Assembly (NCBI GenBank): GCA_044227095.1
Contig: JBGAFV010000001.1
Coordinates: 682,001-746,000, forward strand
DNA: 64,000 nucleotides
Source: JACMLD01 sp044227095
GTDB taxonomy: Bacteria; Bacteroidota; Bacteroidia; Chitinophagales; Chitinophagaceae
Reading direction: 5' to 3'
In this document: piece after piece, positions 28,429 to 37,280 of the stretch
How positions within the stretch are numbered: position 1 is the first letter of the stretch
Layout of the letters: each line of letters starts with the position of its first letter
Position numbers and translations under genes: made by a program
The notes under the pieces: model-generated
Told to the model about the DNA's origin: nothing
What the model saw: the letters and a program-made list of their open reading frames with translations, nothing else
Databases searched by the model: none

Positions 28429-28710
28429 ATGACTCGTAAAACAAAAAAAGCAGAACGCAAGAAAGCAGTCCTTGGGCACTTCAATCACGACGAATTTCTT
28501 TCAAGAGTTGGGAAAAGAATTAAAAGCTTACGAAAGAAAAATGGGTTCAGTTCCGCAGAACTTTTTGCTTATGATATAGAAGTGTCAAGAGTGGGGATGT
28601 CAAAATACGAAACCGGAGCATTTGACGATATAAGATTGCGTACCCTTTTAAAAATCATCGACGGGTTAGGAATGAAACCGAAAGATTTTTTTTCTGAAGG
28701 ATTTGATTAG
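28429..28710 (+). CDS. XRE-family helix-turn-helix regulator
   Basis: A 93-residue DNA-binding protein. The N-terminus is very basic (TRKTKKAERKK), then an HTH of the XRE/Cro type: VGKRIKSLRKKNGFSSAELF, recognition region EVSRVGMSKYETG, and closing LLKIIDGLGMKPKDFF. It is the most upstream plus-strand gene of the small-regulator cluster at 28-30 kb. The target is unknown. Confidence 0.85.
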   Translation: MTRKTKKAERKKAVLGHFNHDEFLSRVGKRIKSLRKKNGFSSAELFAYDIEVSRVGMSKYETGAFDDIRLRTLLKIIDGLGMKPKDFFSEGFD

Positions 28711-28720
28711 AAATATCAGT

Positions 28721-29122
28721 TCATGGAAAGTGCTTCTTATTGTTGCTAACATTCCTAAAACATTCAACCATAAATGGCAACACATCTGCCATGGTTTTAT
28801 AAAAATAGCCATCTATATAATTTCCAAAAGTATTAATTGTTTGGAGTTCATAGTAATTTGTCGCCACAACGATTTTGCAGTTGGAATCGATTGATTTTAG
28901 TTGCGCAGCAACTTCAACGCCTGAATAACAATAAGAAGAAAAGGGCCAGTTTGCATCCAGTACTACCAAATGCGGGTTGCTTTTTTGATAAGTTTCTATA
29001 CCAGTGACACCATTATAGCAAATAGAAATTATTTCGATATTGTTGAGCTTAAGCAAAGGCAGAATAGCTTCAATAAATATATTTCTCTTGCAAATGGCGA
29101 GAACTTTAATGATTGAATTCAA
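28721..29122 (-). CDS. Stand-alone receiver-like protein
   Basis: A 133-residue CheY-like domain without an output domain. The phospho-acceptor aspartate lies in LVVLDANW. The lysine expected before the last helix is present (YFYKTMAD), but the usual proline after it is missing. The N-terminal acidic pair is not conserved (LAICKRN), so phosphorylation may be lost or altered. It converges with the XRE gene (11-bp gap) and diverges from the small HTH gene at 29422. Confidence 0.7.
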   Translation of the reverse strand: MNSIIKVLAICKRNIFIEAILPLLKLNNIEIISICYNGVTGIETYQKSNPHLVVLDANWPFSSYCYSGVEVAAQLKSIDSNCKIVVATNYYELQTINTFGNYIDGYFYKTMADVLPFMVECFRNVSNNKKHFP

Positions 29123-29132
29123 GTTATTAGGG

Positions 29133-29157
29133 GTTAAAACGGATAAGTTAAAACGGA
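29133..29157. promoter_or_regulatory. Direct repeat GTTAAAACGGA x2, 14-bp period
   Basis: Identical 11-mers at 29133-29143 and 29147-29157 lie immediately upstream of the receiver-like gene that starts at 29122 on the minus strand. This may be an operator; no other copy was seen. Confidence 0.3.
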
Positions 29158-29314
29158 AGCAGACTTATAAAATATGAGGTTGTTTTAGACACTCGTCTTA
29201 ACCATTAAACCTTATCCTGGAATTTATAAATTTAAACTCACCACTTCATTTCAAATCAACTACGTCAATACGCTTCAAATTTAAAATATGAATGTTTGAT
29301 TGCTTCCTTTGTTA

Positions 29315-29348
29315 ACCCTTTGCAATACATTTTGTACCGATTGAATAA
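29315..29348 (+). promoter_or_regulatory. Second ACCGATTGAATAA-type repeat pair spaced 21 bp
   Basis: A strong box at 29336-29348 (ACCGATTGAATAA) is preceded exactly 21 bp upstream by a weaker one at 29315-29327 (ACCCTTTGCAATA, 8 of 13 identical). The strong box sits inside a 19-bp near-copy of sequence at 19592-19610 downstream of the AraC gene. It lies between the divergent genes at 29122 and 29422. Confidence 0.4.
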
Positions 29349-29421
29349 TTATTTGTTTCGCGAGTTCCAACACTGAAATAAGAACTTTACCAGTATTAAG
29401 TAAATCCTTAAAACTGTATGA

Positions 29422-29646
29422 ATGAAACCCCTTACTCCTAAAATCAGGCATTACTCTACCAAGCAACTAGCATTCTATTATCTTGTTTCAAAACCAACTT
29501 TTAACCGATGGCTTTTACCGTACAAAGAAGAAATTGGAAGTCGCAACGGTCATTACTACACAACAGCTCAGGTCGAGATCATTTTCCAAAAGCTAGGTAT
29601 TCCACCTATGTTTAATAAACAGTTTGCAAATTCAGATCAGCGTTAA
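29422..29646 (+). CDS. Small HTH-like protein (paralogue 1)
   Basis: A 74-residue protein. The central YSTKQLAFYYLVSKPTFNRW is an excisionase/MerR-like helix-turn-helix pattern, followed by the core GSRNGHYYTTAQVEIIFQKL. It is clearly related to the 68-residue protein at 30202 (shared RNGxYYTxxQVxxIxxKLGIP). Such small DNA-binding proteins are frequent near mobile elements; the partner is unknown. Confidence 0.7.
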   Translation: MKPLTPKIRHYSTKQLAFYYLVSKPTFNRWLLPYKEEIGSRNGHYYTTAQVEIIFQKLGIPPMFNKQFANSDQR

Positions 29647-30201
29647 GAGAAGATATTGTTTGCGAAAAAAAGTTTCCCCGTGAAACGACTTTTCGATATG
29701 AATCGACAAAAATCGACAAAAACTAGTAAAATAAGAACACTATCGAAACAAAAAGAGACAATGTATAATGGTAATACTTGAACTTTGTATTTCCAATACC
29801 ATATATCCATGCAAAGACCACTATTAGCTAAACAACTAAAGAGCGGAATTCAAATATTCCCGCCGGCAATGAATGATAAGCAAGTGAACATTTCTATATC
29901 AACCTGGAAATTTTTCTATTTCTATATTTTGCTTACGGTAAGATTTACCTCGAGAAGATTACCTGCCATTAGTAATAATATAGCAAACTATCTCATGATT
30001 TTATTGCATCAACCGTCTCCGTTACACGTGTGGCTCCAAGTGAAAAGTTATCCCGCCCAATCCCATTGCTTTTTACTCGGCTACATGTTTTTTACTGAAG
30101 TAAGGGCTTGAAGCTACTTAACAGAAAGTGGAGGATTAGCCTTGACTCGATCAGCCTATTACATTTTCGTATACTAATTACATCCATTAAATAATCAAAC
30201 T
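29647..30201. other. Intergenic stretch between two paralogous HTH genes
   Basis: About 555 bp. It contains a direct repeat ATCGACAAAA (29703-29725). A 108-codon plus-strand frame at 29785-30111 is rich in aromatic and basic residues without a recognisable domain, so it was not called. Confidence 0.4.
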
Positions 30202-30408
30202 ATGGAAAACCTCAAACCCAAGTTCCCAATGCGGGCATACACTGCCCAGGATTTGTCAAGAATTTATAAAGTCTGCAAAAAGACATTCATGCGATGGGTT
30301 AAACCATTCGAAGAAATTATAGGCGAGAGAAATGGAAGGTATTATACCATTAACCAGGTAAAAGTTATTATTGACAAATTAGGAATACCCGAAGACTATG
30401 AGGACTAA
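30202..30408 (+). CDS. Small HTH-like protein (paralogue 2)
   Basis: A 68-residue paralogue of the protein at 29422: YTAQDLSRIYKVCKKTFMRW, then GERNGRYYTINQVKVIIDKL and GIPEDYED. The pattern is that of a winged-helix or excisionase-like DNA-binding domain. It has no operon partner; the next gene is on the opposite strand. Confidence 0.7.
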   Translation: MENLKPKFPMRAYTAQDLSRIYKVCKKTFMRWVKPFEEIIGERNGRYYTINQVKVIIDKLGIPEDYED

Positions 30409-30545
30409 AGAGTCCGCTATATTTATCGTGTTGTAGTATCTAACCGGGGAGTATTGCAAAGTAAAATATTTGTAAATAAAAGACACTTTCTCTGACACAA
30501 GATAAAAACGCTTTCCCCCGGTCAGATCTATTCAACTGATCGAAA

Positions 30546-32918
30546 TTATTCACTACGCAAGCTTTTTACAGGATTCGCAAGTGCTGCTTTAATAATTTGG
30601 AAGCTTATCGTTAATAAAGCGAAGGTTATAACAAGGCTACCAGCATATAAAAATGTTATCAAGCTAATGTCAATTTTATAAGCATAGTCATTCAACCAGG
30701 CTTTAATTGCCCACCATGCAATAGGCGTCGCTATAAGAATTGCAATTAAAACGAGCTTAAGGAAATCTGCGGAAATAAGCCTCACAATATTGATTACAGA
30801 TGCGCCCAACACTTTGCGTACCCCGATTTCTTTTGTACGCTGTGCCGCGGTAAAAATTACTAGTCCCAATAAACCCAGGCACGAAATAAAAATGGCCAGA
30901 CCAGAGAAAGCGCTTGAAAGCGCACCCACCACTTGCTCATTGTTGTACAACTTTTGGTATTCTTCATCAGAAAAGGTATAGTTGAACGGAAATTGTGGGT
31001 TTAGATCTTTGCATATTGTTGCAAGGTTTGTCAGAGCCTCCTTTGTTTTTCCAGGATGTGTTCGTACCAGCCCGTAGCCATAATTGGCCGCTGCATTCAA
31101 CTCCACTATCATGGGCTGTATTTGTTCATGCAAAGATCTAAAGTGAAAATCTTTTAGTACGCCTATGATAATTATTTTATGTCCATTGATTGAAAGGCTG
31201 CGGCCCACCGCATCTTTGTACCCCATTTTTTGAGCAGCCGTTTCGTTAATAATAGCAGCATCTTTATCTGTAGGATGATCCAAGGAAAAATCGCGTCCGC
31301 TATTGAAAGCCAGTTTCATGGTAGAGGCGAAATCATATCCAACATTTGGGTGCTCAAACGAAACAAGAACACCAGATTGCTGTCCTTCCCATTGGACATT
31401 GTTGGTTTGTTGGTTAAGTGATGATGGATTGTTTGATATGCGGCTTATGCCCTGGATACCGGACAAATTCAACGCTTCCTGCTTGAAAAGGCCGAACTTG
31501 GCTTTTAGTTCACCTACCAGAGGAACGTATATAAGGTTTTCCCGATCATACCCAAGGTTGCGGTGCTGTATAAATGCTATTTGTTTTGTTATTACAATAG
31601 TGCCAGTGATTAACACTATTGAAAGCACAAACTGGAACACCACAAGTCCTTTTCTAAACCAGATTGCACCATTACTAAGCTTTGCAGCACTTTTTAACAC
31701 CTTCACTGGGGTAAATGATGAAAGGAAAAGTGCCGGGTAACTACCAGACACCAGGCCGGTGATGAGTGTCAGGCAAAGTAATTGTATCCAAAAGGCAACA
31801 CTTTCATAAGGTATGGTTATTTGTTTTTGGGTAACATGGTTAAATAATGGCAATACTAAGATCGTTAGTGCAAGTGCTATAGCTACAGATACAGCGGTCA
31901 ATATTATAGACTCCCCAATAAACTGCTGCACTAATGTCGTACGCAATGCTCCAACGGTTTTGCGAATACCTACCTCTTTAGCTCTTTTTAAAGAATGCGC
32001 AGTGGTTAAATTCATGAAATTTATACAAGCAATAAGTAAAACAAAAGCTGCGATAATATTGAACAGGTGTACGTATTCAATACGGCCGCCATCTAATCTT
32101 CCATCAGTAAAATGGCTGTGCAAATAAACCTCGCTAAACTTTTGTAGCCCATACTCTACATGATAGGCGGGATCATTATTTTTTGTGTACCTATCCAGGA
32201 ACCTACTAATTTTTTTATCAACCAATTGCGCGTTGGCGCCGTTACGCAACAATAAGTACGTCAACGGGCCGCTGCTCCCCCAGTTACTTGCCCAATCATT
32301 GTCTTTTAAAAAGTTTTGCCAGCTGATGACAAAATCAAATTTTAAGGACGCGGTACTCGGCAAATCATCAAAAACGGCCGAAACAATATATTCATGCTTA
32401 TCGTCAAAGCGAATTGTCTTGCCCATGGCATTCTGCGGGCTTTCAAAAAAATCAACTGATATTTTTTTTGAAATGGCAATATTTGCAGGTGAAGTCAATG
32501 CACTGCTAGCAATGCCTTGTAAAAGCGGGTAACTGAACATGCGAAAAAGACCTTCGCCTGCTGCCATTCCCTCTACGGATATAATCTTCTCCCCATATTG
32601 CAAGACGTGACTGCGAACATCATCTTCTGTGGATATGGCATCTTCAACTTCAGGGATCTGCTTTTTTAATTCCTCAGCCAGAATACCCGGGGTATCGTAG
32701 TTGCCATCAGTATGATCGGAGTAGTACTCGCGCTCGTAGACCTTATATAGCCTGTCTCCTTTTGCATGAAAAGCATCTACTTTCTGCTCGCTTTGCACCC
32801 AAAGTAATATAAGCAACGTGCAGGTCACCCCTCCTGCCAACCCTAAAATATTGATGAAAGAATATGTTTTGTTGCCGACTATATTTCGCCATGCAGTTTT
32901 CAAATAGTTTCTCAACAT
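30546..32918 (-). CDS. FtsX/MacB-type ABC transporter permease
   Basis: A 790-residue protein with the duplicated architecture of Bacteroidota MacB-like permeases. The N-terminal membrane segment is at about 20-40 (the opening MLRNYLKTAWRNIVGNKTYS is diagnostic), followed by a periplasmic MacB_PCD domain. An FtsX membrane block lies at about 285-440 (LIACINFMNLTTAHSLKRAK, EVGIRKTVGA), then a second periplasmic domain and a second FtsX block (KEIGVRKVLGAS). It needs an ATPase partner, which is not in this neighbourhood. Export substrates of the family include peptides and lipids; its own is unknown. Confidence 0.93.
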   Translation of the reverse strand: MLRNYLKTAWRNIVGNKTYSFINILGLAGGVTCTLLILLWVQSEQKVDAFHAKGDRLYKVYEREYYSDHTDGNYDTPGILAEELKKQIPEVEDAISTEDDVRSHVLQYGEKIISVEGMAAGEGLFRMFSYPLLQGIASSALTSPANIAISKKISVDFFESPQNAMGKTIRFDDKHEYIVSAVFDDLPSTASLKFDFVISWQNFLKDNDWASNWGSSGPLTYLLLRNGANAQLVDKKISRFLDRYTKNNDPAYHVEYGLQKFSEVYLHSHFTDGRLDGGRIEYVHLFNIIAAFVLLIACINFMNLTTAHSLKRAKEVGIRKTVGALRTTLVQQFIGESIILTAVSVAIALALTILVLPLFNHVTQKQITIPYESVAFWIQLLCLTLITGLVSGSYPALFLSSFTPVKVLKSAAKLSNGAIWFRKGLVVFQFVLSIVLITGTIVITKQIAFIQHRNLGYDRENLIYVPLVGELKAKFGLFKQEALNLSGIQGISRISNNPSSLNQQTNNVQWEGQQSGVLVSFEHPNVGYDFASTMKLAFNSGRDFSLDHPTDKDAAIINETAAQKMGYKDAVGRSLSINGHKIIIIGVLKDFHFRSLHEQIQPMIVELNAAANYGYGLVRTHPGKTKEALTNLATICKDLNPQFPFNYTFSDEEYQKLYNNEQVVGALSSAFSGLAIFISCLGLLGLVIFTAAQRTKEIGVRKVLGASVINIVRLISADFLKLVLIAILIATPIAWWAIKAWLNDYAYKIDISLITFLYAGSLVITFALLTISFQIIKAALANPVKSLRSE

Positions 32919-33316
32919 TTGTTATTGTTTTAGTATACACGTAGGGATGCGCTTAAATTGAAATTGCAAGACATTTAAGCTTTTCGAATGACTTTTATAT
33001 TAAACCAGACAATGGTTGTGCCAATAGCCTAACTTATTTATTATCAATTGCCTTATAATATAATGTGTTTAAAGCAGTGTTCGTTTCCGAACAATCCTCC
33101 GTACGAAAACAGACCATATCAACTAGTCTTGAAATAGCTGAATTAGCCATGTGTACTAACGATAGCGTGCGGTTTAGTGTTTTGAAAAAAGAATTAAAGT
33201 GCATTGTTTAAGCTTATCAGGAATTCTTTGCACTTATCGGGAACAATCGCTCTCAAACCAGTAAAGCACTATTTAAAGCCGTTTAATCTTTGTCTTATCA
33301 AAAACACAGAAACCCT
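32919..33316. other. Boundary stretch upstream of the virus-like module
   Basis: About 400 bp, AT-rich, with no gene. It separates the minus-strand permease from the continuous plus-strand run that starts at 33317, so a promoter for that run is expected here. A TAATCTTTG at 33283-33291 is near the -7 consensus but has one extra base. I found no direct repeat shared with 51.8 or 56.9 kb that could mark element ends. Confidence 0.35.
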
Positions 33317-33508
33317 ATGGATAAGTCAATTCACTCGGAACATTCTACCTCAAGTAATATTTTACTTACGGGCTTCATTCTTTTAGCCAATCTTGATTTC
33401 AACGGGATGTTGGATTATGGTATTAAGGCTTTAATGGGTGGTGGCATATGGTTCGGATATAAACTGATGGCCGATTACCTGGATCGCAAGCGAAAAAGTC
33501 GCCGATAA
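33317..33508 (+). CDS. Tiny membrane protein with polybasic tail
   Basis: A 63-residue protein. The ATG at 33317 gives an N-terminal Ser/His-rich part, two hydrophobic stretches (about 14-26 and 38-48, GGGIWFGYKLMA), and a very basic end (DRKRKSRR). It is the first gene of the plus-strand virus-like module. Its design (short membrane anchor plus basic tail) recurs in several genes downstream. No family is recognised. Confidence 0.6.
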   Translation: MDKSIHSEHSTSSNILLTGFILLANLDFNGMLDYGIKALMGGGIWFGYKLMADYLDRKRKSRR

Positions 33509-33548
33509 GTAGTGATAACAATTCAAATCCAGAAGCTTAAACCTGTTC

Positions 33549-34022
33549 ATGAATAATGCGCTTAAAATAACGCTACTGGGTGGCGGATTGATTGCCGGAT
33601 TCAGGTACTACCTGAAGATGAAAAAAACAACCGCACAGCTAACGGTGATACCTGAAGCAAGTATTTATTCGGTGAATTGGAAAGGCATTACTATCCGGTT
33701 GAACCTGTTACTAAAAAATCCGGCAAAGGGCAGTTTCTCTATCAAGTTTCCTTTTATTAAGCTCACGCATAAGGGGACATTGGTAGGCAGTTCGCAGGCA
33801 ATAGACAAAGACATTGTTATTGGGGCGTATGGGCAGGCTAAAGTAGATAACATATTGGTTGAGATTCCCATCATGAGCATTTTTACTGTTTCGACTTCCA
33901 TTTTAAAAGCGATACAAAAAAGAGAGCCTGTAAAAATTACGGCTACGATGATCACAACTATTGGGCTTGGCTTAGTAAACATTCCTTTTGAAGAAAGCCA
34001 TGAAATAACCATTCAACAATAA
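33549..34022 (+). CDS. Membrane-anchored LEA2-like beta protein
   Basis: A 157-residue protein. An N-terminal hydrophobic segment (about 5-20, LLGGGLIAGFRYY) is followed by KMKK and one beta-sandwich-like domain resembling late-embryogenesis-abundant type 2 folds (IRLNLLLKNPAKGSFSIKFP, then the GTLVGSSQ and IDKDIVI strands). LEA2 domains in bacteria are periplasmic and of unclear role. In this position it may be a structural or membrane protein of the virus-like particle. Confidence 0.6.
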   Translation: MNNALKITLLGGGLIAGFRYYLKMKKTTAQLTVIPEASIYSVNWKGITIRLNLLLKNPAKGSFSIKFPFIKLTHKGTLVGSSQAIDKDIVIGAYGQAKVDNILVEIPIMSIFTVSTSILKAIQKREPVKITATMITTIGLGLVNIPFEESHEITIQQ

Positions 34023-34041
34023 CTGTAATGGAATAAAGGTA

Positions 34042-35856
34042 ATGGAAGCAAGAAAAACGCGACATATAAAACCCGGTTATGAATACGATAGACTATTCCC
34101 TGCTTCAGAGAATGACAACAAGACCATAAGGCGCAACGCTGATGTATATGATACGGTTGCCTTTATTTCCAAGGTAGTGCATGACACATTACCGCAGACA
34201 AAACGCATTGCACAGCAATTAAAAGGAAGTACGCTTTATGACACCTGCCGCAATATCTGGCATTTTGTTTACGGGCATATCAATTACAAAAAAGACCAAG
34301 AGGGTTATGAGCAGATAAGAAGTCCTGCAAGAACCTGGCACGACAGAAAGGTAGGGGTAGATTGCGATTGTTATTCGGTGTTTATATCCAGTATCCTGGC
34401 TAACCTGGGTATTCGGCATACATTAAGAATAACCAAGTATCACCGCGATTACTTTCAGCATATCTACCCCGTTGTGCCGGCGTCAAAAAAAGAAATAGTG
34501 ATTGATTGCGTGACAGACAAGTTTGATTACGAAGTACCTTATTCTGAGAAAAAAGATTATCCTATGGATTTACAATATTTAAATGGTTTTGACGGCGATT
34601 GCACAGAAGAACTCGGCAAGGTTATCAGGAAAAACATGGTAAAAAGTAAAACCAACCCCGCCTTTGCAAAATCAACTCCTATGCGGCTTTCAAAGAAAAT
34701 GCAGAAAGCCGTAAAGTCCAGCCTAATCCCTTCCGCCAATGCCGGTTCTTCACTGCCAGCCGCGAAGAAAAAGAAGAAAGGGATTTTCAAAAAGATGCTG
34801 AACGTTGTAAACAAAGTAAATCCGGCAACAGTATTGTTACGCAACGGTGTACTTGCCGCGATGAAACTGAACATAAAAAACGTCGCTAAGCGACTACGGT
34901 GGAGTTATCTCACACAAGAACAAGCCTCAGCAAAGGGTATTGACCTGGAACGTTTTCAAAAACTGGTAAAGACCAGGCAAAAGCTGGAGGAAATTTTCTA
35001 CGGTGCCGGAGGAAGTCCAGGCAATCTTAAAAAAGCTATTCTTAAAGGAAAAGGCAACAAAGATAAAGCCGTCAGCGGTCTTGGTATGTTACCGATGATA
35101 GAATGGCATGATGCTATGAACGCCTCCACTCCACTCGATCAGGTTTTAGGGAGAGATATTTTTATATCGGAAAATGTAGAGGGTATGCAAGGGTTCCGTG
35201 GATTAGGTGAACTCGGTGAACCGATAACACTGGCAAGTATTGGGGCCGCGATGGGCGTGATTGCCGGCATTGTAGCTTCTTTAAAGTCAGTGGGCGATAT
35301 ATTTAAAAAGAAAGGCAAGGAATCAGAAGATTTTGATGAGAGCAAAACAGATGCACCGGAAAATAACATCAGTTCATCTGCTGCGAATGCTACAACTACT
35401 GCTACAAGCAATAGTTCTTCCCGGATGGCTACTTCTGATGATGTAAGTAGTTCATCTGGTAGCGCCAACGAAAATACACTACTGACAACATCGAACAATG
35501 GCTCATCCAATGAAGCAATGCTAACAACAAATAGTGAAAGTCAAACTTCCGAGGATAAGACCGTTGCCACCAAAGAAAACACAGATAGTACAACCAATGC
35601 CGGTAATCAGGATGACAATAAAGGCTTCTGGGAGAAAAATAAAAAATGGCTCAAACCTGCGGTTATTGGTATTGGTGGTTTAACGGCCGTAGCGATTGCT
35701 TATTCTTTATCCAAATCCGGTAAGTCAGCAGGTAAAGCCTCACCCGTGAGACATGCACTTGCTGGTATTCCCAAACGAAAAAAGAAAAAGAAATTCCATA
35801 AACAGCACAATCGCAAATCAAAACATAGGCAAAAACACGCTGTTGCACTTATATAA
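34042..35856 (+). CDS. Transglutaminase-like protein with membrane segment and polybasic tail
   Basis: A 604-residue protein. Residues about 60-165 resemble a transglutaminase/papain-like domain: Cys108 in GVDCDCYSVF, a His near 140 in FQHIYP, and an Asp in VIDCVTD, in the family order Cys-His-Asp. Basic segments follow (KKKKKGIFKKML), then a 150-residue Ser/Thr/Asn-rich low-complexity region (about 425-520), a membrane segment at about 535-553, and a strongly basic end (KRKKKKKFHKQHNRK). Transglutaminase-like domains occur in phage structural or peptidoglycan-modifying proteins. Here it may help penetrate or anchor in the envelope. The activity is inferred only. Confidence 0.65.
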   Translation: MEARKTRHIKPGYEYDRLFPASENDNKTIRRNADVYDTVAFISKVVHDTLPQTKRIAQQLKGSTLYDTCRNIWHFVYGHINYKKDQEGYEQIRSPARTWHDRKVGVDCDCYSVFISSILANLGIRHTLRITKYHRDYFQHIYPVVPASKKEIVIDCVTDKFDYEVPYSEKKDYPMDLQYLNGFDGDCTEELGKVIRKNMVKSKTNPAFAKSTPMRLSKKMQKAVKSSLIPSANAGSSLPAAKKKKKGIFKKMLNVVNKVNPATVLLRNGVLAAMKLNIKNVAKRLRWSYLTQEQASAKGIDLERFQKLVKTRQKLEEIFYGAGGSPGNLKKAILKGKGNKDKAVSGLGMLPMIEWHDAMNASTPLDQVLGRDIFISENVEGMQGFRGLGELGEPITLASIGAAMGVIAGIVASLKSVGDIFKKKGKESEDFDESKTDAPENNISSSAANATTTATSNSSSRMATSDDVSSSSGSANENTLLTTSNNGSSNEAMLTTNSESQTSEDKTVATKENTDSTTNAGNQDDNKGFWEKNKKWLKPAVIGIGGLTAVAIAYSLSKSGKSAGKASPVRHALAGIPKRKKKKKFHKQHNRKSKHRQKHAVALI

Positions 35857-35893
35857 TTTCTGACATCTAATCTGAAAGCATAAATAAATTATT

Positions 35894-36478
35894 ATGGCAA
35901 AAAAGAAAAACCGTTATAAAAGCCGGGCAAATAAAAAGCATTTTCTCTCCGGTCTCCAGGACGGGTTACCCACGAAAGGCAATGCAAAAAACACCGCCCT
36001 TGAAACCGGTAAAGATATACTGGTGGCTGTACTGGGTGGTGGTCTGATTGGAGCTGCTATCGGTAAACCTTCGATGGTTGTTGGTCTTGCTACTACCGGC
36101 TTCGGTCATTATTCCGGTAACCGTATCGTGCAACTCTTAGGGGTGGGCATGATGGCAGCGAACGGATTTAATAAAAGCAATGCGGCTGTAAGCGGACTGG
36201 AAGGGCTGGCAGGCGTAAAGGAACGGCTGCAAGCTTATAAAGAAAGTATGAGCGAAAAATTTTACCTGGATAAAATCTTAAAGAAGAAAAGCTCCGGCAC
36301 CAGTGGCGTAGGTGAACTCCAATACTTCACTTATCCTGATAGCATGAATGGCAACCTCGCTGCTCTCGATGATATTGAACAACAGATTGAAGATAGTGCC
36401 AGGCAGTTCCAGGGACAAATGAGTGGAGACGATGATCTACAAATCGGTCTGCTGGATATGGATGACCATATCATGTAG
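35894..36478 (+). CDS. Membrane-associated protein with basic N-terminus
   Basis: A 194-residue protein. The first 20 residues are Lys/Arg-rich, followed by Gly-rich hydrophobic stretches at about 43-90 (ILVAVLGGGLIGAAIG, VVGLATTGFG). The C-terminal third is acidic and ends DMDDHIM. The Gly-rich hydrophobic core with basic flank fits a virion membrane or internal-vesicle protein. No family is recognised. It lies 37 bp after the transglutaminase-like gene. Confidence 0.55.
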   Translation: MAKKKNRYKSRANKKHFLSGLQDGLPTKGNAKNTALETGKDILVAVLGGGLIGAAIGKPSMVVGLATTGFGHYSGNRIVQLLGVGMMAANGFNKSNAAVSGLEGLAGVKERLQAYKESMSEKFYLDKILKKKSSGTSGVGELQYFTYPDSMNGNLAALDDIEQQIEDSARQFQGQMSGDDDLQIGLLDMDDHIM

Positions 36479-36544
36479 TCTTCAGAAATACTTATCCGAT
36501 TACCTTATTTAAAAACAATTTTAGCAATCTTAAAACCTTACACT

Positions 36545-37264
36545 ATGTTAGGCTTACTCGAAGGCGTAGAAGAATACAGCAACGCAGGGGCATTAATTGG
36601 CATTGATGGCGTAGAAGACGGCGAGCTACTGGGCGCACTACGCCGAATGAACCCCATCAAACGGCAGCGCACCATCAATAAACTCTCCAATACAGGCTCA
36701 CCCAGCCGCGGCTCACGCGCAGAAATGGAAAAGTTCTTTGGAGAACTTCCTTCCCATATTAAAGAAGGATTAGCTAACGGCACGTTGCGCCTGGCAGATA
36801 CGCTCGTGTATTCCATCAAACCGGTCACTTCAAAAACCATCAAGCTTTTTGAAACCCAGGATGACAAAGAAATTGGCCTGCGCAATATCTCTAATGCCAA
36901 ACTACCCAAGAATCAGGCATTACTAGTGTCGGGGCTTTACTTACTGGCAGGGGTAAGCGCAGATGCGACCAAGGATAAAATTATGGCTACTGAGTTTAAA
37001 GGATTGGAGAATTTCAATGCCATTGCTAACGGCGAACTAAACCTCAAAGCAAACAAAAAACAAATTTTTCCAGAGACCAGCACCGTGCTTTTTAAAACAG
37101 GTTCGTACCATCAGGTACCCATTGGATACTATAAGCTTGCCAATCCGCGCCTGATTGAAGACGATATATTAATCGAACTCACACTTGAATTAGGTTCTAC
37201 CGAAGGCATTGCAGCGAACACCTATATCTATGCTGCTCTCCACGGAACCATTACCACACCTTAA
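36545..37264 (+). CDS. Candidate capsid-type protein A (beta-rich C-terminal domain)
   Basis: A 239-residue protein. Residues about 1-95 are helical and basic (ALRRMNPIKRQRTINKL). Residues about 105-237 are beta-rich. That part aligns with the next two beta proteins of the module: LPKNQALLVSG near the start, KANKKQIFPE in the middle (matching EINRQEIFPE of the protein at 37840), then TG...YYKL and a closing strand TYIYAALHG. A jelly-roll fold is my inference; such domains form coats of tailless viruses. No database family is recognised, so a scaffolding or minor protein is an alternative. Confidence 0.5.
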   Translation: MLGLLEGVEEYSNAGALIGIDGVEDGELLGALRRMNPIKRQRTINKLSNTGSPSRGSRAEMEKFFGELPSHIKEGLANGTLRLADTLVYSIKPVTSKTIKLFETQDDKEIGLRNISNAKLPKNQALLVSGLYLLAGVSADATKDKIMATEFKGLENFNAIANGELNLKANKKQIFPETSTVLFKTGSYHQVPIGYYKLANPRLIEDDILIELTLELGSTEGIAANTYIYAALHGTITTP

Positions 37265-37280
37265 GGGAACTTTTTAGCTA

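Noticed and set aside
29785..30111. 108-codon plus-strand frame between the small HTH genes
   Set aside because: Biased aromatic/basic composition and no domain.
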